64,000 nt of DNA from an uncultured Marvinbryantia sp. (lineage in GTDB: Bacteria > Bacillota > Clostridia > Lachnospirales > Lachnospiraceae), in NCBI GenBank assembly GCA_937915375.1, contig CALDMO010000043.1:1-64000 (forward strand), read 5' to 3'. The notes beneath the pieces are model-generated. The model was given only the letters and a program-made list of their open reading frames with translations, made no database searches and was not told the DNA's origin. Made by a program: the position numbers and the translations under genes. Positions 8,156 to 15,978 of the stretch are shown piece by piece (the first letter of the stretch is position 1; the number at the start of each line of letters is the position of its first letter).

Positions 8156-8530
8156 TTATCGCAGCAAACGCTCATAGAGCAGTCCGGTCAGAAACCATAC
8201 CGGCGCAAAGTCAAGGCGGATCACACCCTGATAGTTCAGCTTCGCATCGCTGTAATCCCAGGGACACATGCCGCGGCGCTTTAAAAAGATCCCGGTCAGA
8301 TATTCTGTGCCAAAGATTCCGCTCATGTAGATCAGGCCGCGCGTGATCAGGTTAAGCGAGCGAAACAGCAGGGAAAGCGGGTGGATCAGGGCAGCCATCC
8401 CGTAAATCGGAAACATCCACATGGAGGATTGTCCCATTAGCTTTTTCTCCCCGCGGCGGAGGGAGTCGAGACTGGTCCAGAAGATTTCCAGACACCAGCC
8501 GAAGGCGCCGCATTTCAAAAAGTTTTTCAT
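8156..8530 (-). CDS. Small integral membrane protein, putative ABC-transporter type IV family (CmpB-like)
   Basis: A 124-residue protein with about three hydrophobic segments and the family-like features FGWCLEIFWTS, GQSSMWMFPIYG and PWDYSDAKLNYQG. I assign it to the CmpB-like putative ABC transporter group, whose role is unclear. ATG 8530 starts just at the conserved block; the frame continues upstream to 8662 but that extension is low quality and overlaps the folT promoter. There is no ribosome site before ATG 8530, and TATACT at 8537-8542 would place the transcript start on the A of ATG, so it may be leaderless. Confidence 0.65.
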   Translation of the reverse strand: MKNFLKCGAFGWCLEIFWTSLDSLRRGEKKLMGQSSMWMFPIYGMAALIHPLSLLFRSLNLITRGLIYMSGIFGTEYLTGIFLKRRGMCPWDYSDAKLNYQGVIRLDFAPVWFLTGLLYERLLR

Positions 8531-8656
8531 ACGGAAAGTATAACCGGGACGGCCGGTTTTATACAGCAAACATACGGTATTTTTTGAATTTGCCAAGATA
8601 TGAGAAATTTCCGGTGTATTGCATGTCCGGCGGCGGCTTATTTGAGTAAAAAATGA

Positions 8657-8684
8657 TTGCAATTCACGCGCAGTGTGCTATAAT
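8657..8684 (+). promoter_or_regulatory. Promoter of the folate operon
   Basis: TTGCAA (8657-8662), a 16-base spacer, extended -10 TGC and perfect TATAAT (8679-8684). The start site near 8691 lies ten bases before the riboswitch. Confidence 0.8.
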
Positions 8685-8700
8685 GGCGATAAATAAATAA

Positions 8701-8804
8701 TAGCGAAGTAGGAATTTATGCGTTAAGTGTTCAGCGGCTGGGGAGTCGCCCTGAAACGAAAAGTCACAAATGACTTACGATATATTTTCCGCACCCGTTG
8801 CTAC
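8701..8804 (+). promoter_or_regulatory. Tetrahydrofolate (THF) riboswitch
   Basis: Matches the folT-type THF riboswitch: GCGTTAAGTGT core (8720-8730), GGGGAGTCGCC arm, AACGAAAAGTC...GACTTACG hairpin and CCGCACCCG near the 3' end. Closing helix P1 forms between TAGCGA (8701-8706) and TTGCTA (8798-8803). The class is known upstream of folate transport and synthesis genes in Firmicutes, and FolT is the first gene here. The downstream operon has no internal terminator that I found, so folate status could affect ten genes. Confidence 0.85.
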
Positions 8805-8810
8805 ATATAT

Positions 8811-8935
8811 GAGGACATCTCATAATGTGGAGGGAATATTATTTATCTACTCTGGCGTATTTTGCCTAAATCAGGCATTTAACGTCAAGGGCGGATGAAA
8901 AATCCGCCGAAATCACATTGTGGAGGTGTTTTTTT
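8811..8935 (+). promoter_or_regulatory. Leader between THF riboswitch and folT (expression platform)
   Basis: Holds three short hairpins: TGAG/CTCA near 8811-8823, TGCCT/AGGCA near 8863-8877 and GGCGGAT/ATCCGCC (8890-8908). The folT ribosome site GGAGGTG (8922-8928) and a T-run come next. None of the hairpins is a convincing terminator, so control is probably at translation; I could not draw the exact switch. Confidence 0.45.
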
Positions 8936-9484
8936 ATGCAGAAAAACAAAAAAAGAATTTTGGATACCCGCACGCTTGTCTTTCTGGCGTTCCTTGCGGC
9001 GCTGCAGATTGTGCTGAGTAAGTTTGTGTCAATCGATGTTGGCTTTTGCCGCATTACGATCAGCAACGCGCCGATTGTACTGGCAGGTCTTTGGTTTGGA
9101 CCGGTGGCAGGCGGTCTTTGCGGAATGCTGGCGGATATGCTGGGATGTTTGCTAAAAGGCTATGCGGTAAATCCGCTGATCACGCTTTCGACGATGACAT
9201 GGGGCGTTATTCCGGCGCTGATGTGTCCGTTGATGAAAGGGAGCAAAGTGCATAAGACGATCATCCTTTGCCTGTCTATAGCCTTGACCACTGTCTGCGG
9301 CACGCTGGTGCTGACGACTGCCGGACTGGTATGGATGAATGGATATAGCTTATATGGGATTTTGCCAAGCCGCGTGATCCAGTGGGCGGTGATGACTCCG
9401 GTTTACTGCGTGGTTGTGAGTATCCTGTATTTTAGCCCGCTTACGGTGTTTGTGAGAAACGGTATAGAACGCAGAATGGCGTAA
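8936..9484 (+). CDS. folT: Folate ECF transporter S component
   Basis: Membrane substrate-binding subunit that captures folate and works with the shared energising module (EcfA/A'/T), which is not in this window. The 182-residue protein has five to six membrane segments and the ECF S-component pattern, including the N-terminal TRTLVFLAFLAALQIVLSK helix and PIVLAGLWFGPVAGGLCG loop. ATG 8936 has GGAGGTG seven bases upstream. The gene sits directly under a THF riboswitch and 60-odd bases before folC, which supports folate over other vitamins. Confidence 0.9.
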   Translation: MQKNKKRILDTRTLVFLAFLAALQIVLSKFVSIDVGFCRITISNAPIVLAGLWFGPVAGGLCGMLADMLGCLLKGYAVNPLITLSTMTWGVIPALMCPLMKGSKVHKTIILCLSIALTTVCGTLVLTTAGLVWMNGYSLYGILPSRVIQWAVMTPVYCVVVSILYFSPLTVFVRNGIERRMA

Positions 9485-9547
9485 CAAAACAATTGAATAT
9501 AGAGAACGATTCCCCAAAAAATAAATTAGAAAACAGAAGTGGAAAAA

Positions 9548-10846
9548 ATGAACTATCAGGAAGCAAGAGTATATTTAGACGACGCGGCTAAATACGGAAG
9601 TGTACTTGGTCTGGAAAATATGAGAGAAATGATGGCGGGTCTGGGAGATCCGCAGGATCAATTGAAATTTATCCATATTTCCGGTACGAACGGAAAAGGA
9701 AGCGTACTGGCATATCTCTCAACGATTTTAAAAGAAGCGGGCTACCGGGTGGGACGCTATGTCTCACCGACCCTGTTTTCTTATCGGGAACGGATACAGG
9801 TCAACGAGGAGTATATTAAAAAAGAATCCTATGCACGTCACGTATCCGCAATAAAAAAAGTGATTGATGATATGACGGCAGCAGGAAAGGCGCATCCAAC
9901 GCCTTTTGAAATAGAAACTGCCGTCGCTTTTCTTTATTTTGCAGAAGAACATTGTGATATTGTAGTGTTGGAAACCGGACTGGGCGGCGATACCGATGCA
10001 ACGAATATTATCCGCACGCCGGTAATGGAAGTGCTGGTTTCTATTAGCATGGACCATATGCAATTCCTCGGAAATACCATAACGGAAATCGCCCGGCATA
10101 AGGCCGGGATCATCAAGCCTGGGACCGTGGTGGTCAGCACGCGGCAGCAGCCGGAGGCGATGCGGGTGATTGAGGAAAAAGCAAAAGAACAAAGAGCAGA
10201 GCTTGTGAAAGCTGACTGGACGCAGGCAGAGAACGTGCGATATGGGATCAAAGAACAATCTTTTTCCTATGGCGGGCTGGAAGATTTAAAGATCCATCTG
10301 GCCGGCAGCTATCAGATTCCCAATGCGGTAACAGCGGTAGAAGCAGCAGCTGCGCTGCAAAAACTGGGATATGACATCAGAGAAGAACATCTTCGGGCAG
10401 GGCTGGCAAAAACCAGATGGCGCGGACGTTTTTCGGTACTTTGTGAAAAACCGTTGTTTATTATGGACGGCGCGCACAACCGTGACGGCGCGCAGATGCT
10501 GAAAGCGTCTATAGAGCAATATTTTGACGGAAAGCGGATAATTGCCATTTGCGGGATGTTCCGTGATAAGGAATACGAGGAGGTGCTTGTGTTGATCGCA
10601 CCGTATTTGTCGAAGCTGATCGCCATAGAGACGCCGGGAAATCCGCGCGCGCTTCCGAAAGAGGAGCTGGCTCAAACTGCGAAAAGATATTTGACGGATG
10701 TGGAGTGTGCGGAGACAGTCGCAGACGCGGTGCAGACAGCATTTACACAGACAAATGAGGAAGATGTGATCGTGGCCTTTGGCTCATTATCTTTTTTAGG
10801 TGAGCTGACAAAGGCAGTGGAGCTCATAAGGGGGAATAAAATATGA
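9548..10846 (+). CDS. folC: Folylpolyglutamate/dihydrofolate synthase, copy 1
   Basis: Mur-ligase-family enzyme that adds glutamate to dihydropteroate or folates. It has the ATP loop SGTNGKGSV, the family motif ETGLGGDTDATN, the KAGIIKPG segment and DGAHNRDG in the C-terminal domain. Length 432 residues is normal. ATG 9548 (MNYQEARVYL) is preferred to GTG 9539, which lies too close to the weak upstream purine run. It overlaps folE as ATGA. A second folC is at 28761; this copy's place between folT and folE suggests it serves biosynthesis. Confidence 0.92.
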   Translation: MNYQEARVYLDDAAKYGSVLGLENMREMMAGLGDPQDQLKFIHISGTNGKGSVLAYLSTILKEAGYRVGRYVSPTLFSYRERIQVNEEYIKKESYARHVSAIKKVIDDMTAAGKAHPTPFEIETAVAFLYFAEEHCDIVVLETGLGGDTDATNIIRTPVMEVLVSISMDHMQFLGNTITEIARHKAGIIKPGTVVVSTRQQPEAMRVIEEKAKEQRAELVKADWTQAENVRYGIKEQSFSYGGLEDLKIHLAGSYQIPNAVTAVEAAAALQKLGYDIREEHLRAGLAKTRWRGRFSVLCEKPLFIMDGAHNRDGAQMLKASIEQYFDGKRIIAICGMFRDKEYEEVLVLIAPYLSKLIAIETPGNPRALPKEELAQTAKRYLTDVECAETVADAVQTAFTQTNEEDVIVAFGSLSFLGELTKAVELIRGNKI

Positions 10847-11400
10847 TGGATCAGGAGAAAATACGCGAAGGTGTGCGGTTAATTTTAGAAGGAATCGGAG
10901 AAGATGTAAACCGTGAAGGATTGATAGAGACGCCGGATCGGATCGCGCGGATGTATGAAGAGATTTGCGGCGGCATGTATGAAAATGCAGGAGAACATTT
11001 ATGCAAGCGGTTTCATGTGGAAAGCAGTGATATGGTGTTGGAGAAAGATATTACGTTTTACTCGATGTGTGAGCATCATATGCTACCTTTTTATGGAAAA
11101 GCGCATATTGCCTATATCCCGAACGATACGGTGGTGGGGCTTAGCAAAATTGCCCGCACGGTCAATGTGTTTGCCAGGAGACTGCAGCTGCAGGAGCAAC
11201 TGACAGCGCAAATCGCGGATGCGTTTATGGAACATCTGGCTCCGCAGGGCGTGATGGTGATGACAGAGGCGGAACATCTGTGCATGACAATGCGCGGTGT
11301 AAAAAAGCCGGGATCAAAAACAGTGTCGATTGCGATGCGCGGTGTTTTTGAGAAGAATGAGAAACTGCAGAATCAATTTTACCGCATGCTGGAGCATTGA
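10843..11400 (+). CDS. folE: GTP cyclohydrolase I
   Basis: Converts GTP to 7,8-dihydroneopterin triphosphate, the first step of folate synthesis. The 185-residue protein carries the zinc/active-site block YSMCEHHMLPFYGKAHI, the VGLSKIARTV strand and the C-terminal CMTMRGVKKPGS motif, so it is a complete type IA enzyme. It starts within the folC stop and is preceded by AAGGGGG. Confidence 0.97.
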   Translation: MMDQEKIREGVRLILEGIGEDVNREGLIETPDRIARMYEEICGGMYENAGEHLCKRFHVESSDMVLEKDITFYSMCEHHMLPFYGKAHIAYIPNDTVVGLSKIARTVNVFARRLQLQEQLTAQIADAFMEHLAPQGVMVMTEAEHLCMTMRGVKKPGSKTVSIAMRGVFEKNEKLQNQFYRMLEH

Positions 11401-11407
11401 GTGTAAT

Positions 11408-11890
11408 ATGGAACGTGTAAACAAAATCATAATGGATAAACAGTGGCAGGAATATCTGGGGCGGATCGCGCAGTGTGAGACGGATCGGATTTTCTGCCGT
11501 CATAATATGGTGCATTTTCTGGATGTGGCAAGGCTGGCCTGGATTTTTAATTTGGAAGAAGAACTGGGAATTGCCAAAGCGCAGATTTATGCGGCGGCGC
11601 TGCTGCATGATATCGGCAGATTTGTGCAGTATCAGGATGGTACGCCGCATCCGCAGGCAAGTGCGGCGCTTGCGCCAGAAATTTTGCGGCGATGCGGGTT
11701 TCTGGAAAAAGAGTCGGCAGAGATTACAGAAGCGATCCGCCAGCATGGCAACGCAGAAATCAAAGAAGAAAAAAGTCTGCGCGGTTTGATTTACCGCGCA
11801 GATAAGGCATCCAGAGCATGTTATGCATGCAAGGTACAGGACGAGTGCGACTGGAGCAGCCGAAAAAAGAATTTAGAACTGTGGTATTAA
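11408..11890 (+). CDS. HD-domain phosphohydrolase of the folate operon
   Basis: A 160-residue HD protein: metal ligands appear as H32/H36 (CRHNMVHFLDVARL), the HD pair in ALLHDIGRF and a later IRQHGN histidine. The C-terminus has a clustered cysteine motif, CYACKVQDEC. HD proteins of this kind remove phosphates from small substrates. Between folE and folP, the obvious missing reaction is dephosphorylation of dihydroneopterin triphosphate, and no Nudix-type enzyme is present in the operon; this role is inference. ATG 11408 has only a weak ribosome site and lies a few bases after the folE stop; ATG 11432 is an alternative. Confidence 0.75.
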   Translation: MERVNKIIMDKQWQEYLGRIAQCETDRIFCRHNMVHFLDVARLAWIFNLEEELGIAKAQIYAAALLHDIGRFVQYQDGTPHPQASAALAPEILRRCGFLEKESAEITEAIRQHGNAEIKEEKSLRGLIYRADKASRACYACKVQDECDWSSRKKNLELWY

Positions 11891-11917
11891 ATTTGGAATC
11901 GAAAGAAGGAAACAGTT

Positions 11918-12724
11918 ATGAAAATAGGAAATCGCGAGTTTAGCACAACCGGACATACGTATATTATGGGTATCTTAAATGTGACGCCGGATTCTTTTTC
12001 CGACGGCGGCAGATGGAATAACCCGGATGCGGCACTTTTTCATGCGCAGCAGATGATCAAGGAGGGCGCGGATATAATTGATATCGGCGGAGAATCAACC
12101 AGACCGGGCTATACATTGCTTAGTGATGAGGAGGAAATTGCCCGCGTAACGCCGATGATCGAACTGGTGAAGAAAAATTTTGACATTCCGGTATCGGTGG
12201 ATACCTATAAAGGCGGTGTGGCAGAAGCGGCGCTGGCAGCAGGAGCGGATCTGGTAAACGATATCTGGGGTTTAAAGTATGATGACAAGCTGGCAGAGGT
12301 GATTGCGAAAGCGAACGTGCCGTGCTGTCTGATGCATAACAGAAATAATACGGAGTATGTGGATTTCCGGAAAGATCTTCTGGAAGATCTGGGTGAGACC
12401 GTTGCGCTTGCAAGGAAGGCCGGAATTGCGGACGATAAGATCATTCTCGATCCGGGAGTGGGCTTTGGAAAAACATATGAGCATAATCTGACGGCGATTC
12501 ATCATCTGAATGATCTGCATACGCTGGGATTTCCGATTTTATTAGGAACTTCGCGCAAATCTGTGATCGGACTGACGCTTGATCTTCCGGCAGCGGAGCG
12601 TGTAGAGGGCACTCTGGTGACAACTGTATTCGGAGTGATGCAGGGAGCGATGTTTGTGCGTGTGCATGATGTGAAAGAAAATGCCAGAACAATAAAAATG
12701 ACGGAGGCCATTTTACATGGATAA
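11918..12724 (+). CDS. folP: Dihydropteroate synthase
   Basis: Joins p-aminobenzoate to 6-hydroxymethyl-dihydropterin diphosphate; the sulfonamide target. The TIM-barrel signatures are intact: GILNVTPDSFSDGG, DIGGESTRPG, DPGVGFGKT and the LLGTSRKS loop. It has 268 residues. GAAAGAAGGA precedes ATG 11918. The last eight bases overlap folBK. Confidence 0.97.
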   Translation: MKIGNREFSTTGHTYIMGILNVTPDSFSDGGRWNNPDAALFHAQQMIKEGADIIDIGGESTRPGYTLLSDEEEIARVTPMIELVKKNFDIPVSVDTYKGGVAEAALAAGADLVNDIWGLKYDDKLAEVIAKANVPCCLMHNRNNTEYVDFRKDLLEDLGETVALARKAGIADDKIILDPGVGFGKTYEHNLTAIHHLNDLHTLGFPILLGTSRKSVIGLTLDLPAAERVEGTLVTTVFGVMQGAMFVRVHDVKENARTIKMTEAILHG

Positions 12725-13532
12725 GATACATATAAAAAATCTGGAGGTATTTGCGAACCACGGTGTATTTCCGGAAGAAACGGCGCTGGGACAGAAATTT
12801 GTGATTTCGGCAATGCTTTTTACGGATACACGCGCGGCGGGACGCACAGATGATCTGACGAAATCTATTCATTACGGGGAGGTCAGTCAGTTTATCACGG
12901 ACTTTCTGCAAACACATACGTATCAGCTGATTGAGGCGGCAGCGGAGCAGCTGGCGCAGGCAATGCTGATAGAGTTCCCGCGTCTGCAGGCGGTGAGACT
13001 GGAACTGAAAAAGCCGTGGGCTCCGGTCCATCTGCCGCTGGAGACGGTCAGCGTAGAGATCGAGCGCAGCTGGCATACTGCCTATCTTGCGCTCGGCGCG
13101 AGTTTGGGGGATAAAAAACTGTATTTTGATCAGGCGGTAGAAAGGCTGAACGCGGCAGAGGGCTGTCAGGTTGTGAAAGTGGCGGACTATATTGCCACAG
13201 AGCCGTACGGCGGCGTCGCGACAGAAGAGTTTTTGAACAGTGCGCTGGAGCTGCGGACCTTACTGACTCCGCAGGAACTTTTAGAACTCTTACATGAAAT
13301 AGAGGCGCAGGCAGGAAGAGAGCGGAAAGTGCGCTGGGGCGACCGCACGCTGGATCTGGATATTTTGTTGTATGACGATCTTATACTGGATTCACAGGAA
13401 CTGACGATCCCGCATCGGGAAATGCATTTCCGTGATTTTGTACTGATTCCGCTGGCGCAGATCGCGCCATATAAAAGACATCCGCTGCTGCAAAAAACAG
13501 TGGAACAGTTGAGAGGTGAGTTGGATGATTGA
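12717..13532 (+). CDS. folBK: Fused dihydroneopterin aldolase / HPPK
   Basis: Bifunctional enzyme for two successive steps. Residues 1-118 are FolB (KIHIKNLEVFANHGVFPEE, LIEAAAEQLAQ, and KPWAPVHLP), which cleaves dihydroneopterin. Residues about 122-271 are FolK (YLALGASLGDK, PYGGV, RWGDRTLDLDILLYDD, IPHREMHFRDFVL), which pyrophosphorylates the product for FolP. The linker is short. It overlaps folP at the start and pheA at the end, so it is within one transcript. Confidence 0.95.
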   Translation: MDKIHIKNLEVFANHGVFPEETALGQKFVISAMLFTDTRAAGRTDDLTKSIHYGEVSQFITDFLQTHTYQLIEAAAEQLAQAMLIEFPRLQAVRLELKKPWAPVHLPLETVSVEIERSWHTAYLALGASLGDKKLYFDQAVERLNAAEGCQVVKVADYIATEPYGGVATEEFLNSALELRTLLTPQELLELLHEIEAQAGRERKVRWGDRTLDLDILLYDDLILDSQELTIPHREMHFRDFVLIPLAQIAPYKRHPLLQKTVEQLRGELDD

Positions 13533-14655
13533 TTTAGTAGAACTGCGTGACGAGATTGACGTCATTGACAAGAAAATGGTAAAATTATATGAGCGGCGTA
13601 TGGAAATCTGCGCGCAGGTGGCCGAGTACAAGATCGCCAATGGGAAAAAAGTATTTGATAAAGAACGCGAGCAGGCAAAGCTTGCAGTTTTAAAGGAATT
13701 GACGCATAATGAATTCAACAGACACGGAATTGAGGAGCTGTTTCAGCAGATCATGTCTATGAGCCGTAAACTTCAGTATCAGCTTTTGACAAAGCAGGGA
13801 GTGGTCGGCCGTCTTCCGTTTACGGAGGTAGAGGCGATTGAAAAGCAGAATGTGCGTGTGGTCTTTCAGGGCGTGGAGGGTGCGTACAGCCAGGCGGCTA
13901 TGAAAGCCTATTTCGGAGATCAGGTCAATTCTTTTCATGTTGAGAAATGGCGTGACGCGCTAGAAGCGATCCAGGACGGTATTGCTGATTTCGCGGTGCT
14001 TCCGATTGAAAATTCAACAGCCGGATTTGTCAGCGAGATCTATGATCTTCTGATGAAGTACGACGATTACATTGTCGGGGAGCAGATCATCCGTATCGAA
14101 CATAAGCTGCTGGGACTGCCGGGCACGGATCTGAATGAGGTGAAAACCGTGTATTCTCATGAACAGGGGCTGATGCAGTGCGAAGAATATCTGGAAACGC
14201 ACCGCGGATGGACGCAGACCGCTGTGGAAAATACTGCGGTGGCGGCAAAGAAAGTGGCGGACGGAAAAGATCAGACCTGCGTGGCAATTGCGAGCGAACT
14301 GGCAGGGGAAGTGTTTGGCCTGGAAATCCTGGATCATAATATCTGCAGCAGCGACGCAAATTCGACTCGTTTTATTATTGTTTCTAATCAGCGGATGTTC
14401 CGCAAAGAGGCGAATAAGATTAGTATCTGTTTTGAATTGCCGCATCGCAGCGGTGCGCTGTACAATATGATGTCTCATTTTATTTACAATAATCTGAACA
14501 TGAGCAAGATCGAGTCGCGTCCGATGCCGGGACGGAACTGGGAATATCGTTTCTTTGTTGATTTTGAGGGCAATTTAAATGACAGCGCAGTAAAAAATGC
14601 GCTGCGCGGTATTACCGAAGAGGCGGAAAACGTAAAAATTCTCGGCAATTATTAG
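13525..14655 (+). CDS. pheA: Bifunctional chorismate mutase / prephenate dehydratase (P-protein)
   Basis: Makes phenylpyruvate from chorismate. Residues 1-85 are an AroQ chorismate mutase (LRDEIDVIDKKMVKLYERR), about 110-285 a prephenate dehydratase (VFQGVEGAYSQAA, IENSTAGFVSEIYD, STRFIIVSNQ), and about 295-376 an ACT domain with the Phe-binding ESRP motif, implying feedback by phenylalanine. ATG 13525 follows AGAGGTGAG and overlaps folBK by eight bases. Chorismate is also the folate precursor, a possible logic for the linkage. Confidence 0.95.
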   Translation: MIDLVELRDEIDVIDKKMVKLYERRMEICAQVAEYKIANGKKVFDKEREQAKLAVLKELTHNEFNRHGIEELFQQIMSMSRKLQYQLLTKQGVVGRLPFTEVEAIEKQNVRVVFQGVEGAYSQAAMKAYFGDQVNSFHVEKWRDALEAIQDGIADFAVLPIENSTAGFVSEIYDLLMKYDDYIVGEQIIRIEHKLLGLPGTDLNEVKTVYSHEQGLMQCEEYLETHRGWTQTAVENTAVAAKKVADGKDQTCVAIASELAGEVFGLEILDHNICSSDANSTRFIIVSNQRMFRKEANKISICFELPHRSGALYNMMSHFIYNNLNMSKIESRPMPGRNWEYRFFVDFEGNLNDSAVKNALRGITEEAENVKILGNY

Positions 14656-14664
14656 GAGAAAAAG

Positions 14665-15966
14665 ATGACAAGGAAAGAAGAACTGTTTTTATACAGAAAA
14701 TTTGAGGATGCCGAATTATTTGAAAATATGATCTGGCTCATGGAAAATGTCAGATATGCGGATGCGGATGAGCAGGGGACAGAAGTGCTGCGTTCTATGT
14801 ATTTCGAGGCGCTTGGCGCGTTGGTGGAAATGGCCGGGACATATGGATTTGAGGGAAATCTCTGGCACAATTATCTGACGTATCTGCTGGTGAATCATGA
14901 AAATGTGTTCAGTACCTCCTGTGAGATTGTTGGCGAGGTGGAGGGCAGTCTGAATCAGATTGCTTTGCATGATTTTGAAATTTTCCGCGGGCTGTTTGCT
15001 TATGACTTTGCGCAGATTGAGGATTGTATCGGTGTGCACCAGTTTGTACTGGTTCAGGATTATCATAACGGGAATCGTGACAGCCGTATTTTCAACCGCC
15101 GTATTCGCGATCGCATCTGCGATCTGACAAAGGCGCTGGAACGGGCGGAAAACGCGGAGCAGTTTATGCGCGAAATGCAGCGGTTTTACCGTGATTTCGG
15201 CGTAGGAAAGCTGGGACTGCATAAGGCGTTCCGTGTGGAGCATAACGAAAATGGCGTGCAGATCGTGCCGGTGAAAAATATTGCGCATGTGCGTTTGGAT
15301 GATCTGGTCGGTTATGAAATCGCCAAGAAAAAGCTGATTGATAATACGGAGGCGTTTGTAAACGGTAAAAAGGCTAATAATTGTCTGTTGTTCGGTGATG
15401 CCGGGACAGGAAAGTCCTCCAGCATCAAGGGAATTTTAAATCAGTACTATGACAGGGGACTTCGTATCATTGAGATTTATAAACATCAGTTCCAGGATCT
15501 GAACGAGGTGATCGCGCAGATCAAAAACCGTAATTATAAATTTATTATTTACATGGACGACTTATCTTTTGAAGATTTTGAAATAGAATATAAATATCTG
15601 AAAGCGGTGATCGAGGGCGGACTGGAGAAAAAGCCGGATAATATCCTGATTTACGCGACTTCCAACCGCCGTCATCTGGTCAGAGAGAAATTCAGCGACA
15701 AGGAGGACCGGCGCGACGATCTGCATTCTTCCGATACTGTGCAGGAAAAACTGTCTCTGGTAAATCGTTTCGGCGTGCAGATCTTTTTCTGCGCACCGGA
15801 TAAAAAGGAATTCCAGAATATCGTGCGCACACTGGCAGAACGTAATCAGGTGACTATGCCGGAGGAGGAATTGCTTTTAGAAGCAAACAAATGGGAGCTT
15901 TCTCATGGCGGACTTTCCGGCAGAACGGCGCAGCAGTTTATTGACTATTTACTTGGAAAAATGTAG
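14665..15966 (+). CDS. DUF815-family AAA ATPase
   Basis: A 433-residue ATPase of unknown role. An acidic helical N-terminal half is followed by an AAA module with Walker A GDAGTGKS (residues 244-251), Walker B FIIYMDDLSF, sensor ATSNRRH and an arginine-rich EDRRDD region, as in DUF815. GGAGAAAAAG precedes the start nine bases after pheA, and ppx begins 12 bases after its stop. Position just before ppx-ppk hints at a link to polyphosphate, but this is only context. Confidence 0.85.
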   Translation: MTRKEELFLYRKFEDAELFENMIWLMENVRYADADEQGTEVLRSMYFEALGALVEMAGTYGFEGNLWHNYLTYLLVNHENVFSTSCEIVGEVEGSLNQIALHDFEIFRGLFAYDFAQIEDCIGVHQFVLVQDYHNGNRDSRIFNRRIRDRICDLTKALERAENAEQFMREMQRFYRDFGVGKLGLHKAFRVEHNENGVQIVPVKNIAHVRLDDLVGYEIAKKKLIDNTEAFVNGKKANNCLLFGDAGTGKSSSIKGILNQYYDRGLRIIEIYKHQFQDLNEVIAQIKNRNYKFIIYMDDLSFEDFEIEYKYLKAVIEGGLEKKPDNILIYATSNRRHLVREKFSDKEDRRDDLHSSDTVQEKLSLVNRFGVQIFFCAPDKKEFQNIVRTLAERNQVTMPEEELLLEANKWELSHGGLSGRTAQQFIDYLLGKM

Positions 15967-15978
15967 GGAGGTGTGAAG

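Noticed and set aside
8531..8662. 44-residue N-terminal extension of the CmpB-like protein
   Set aside because: It begins at TTG, has unlikely sequence, and overlaps the folT promoter; the family block starts at 8530.
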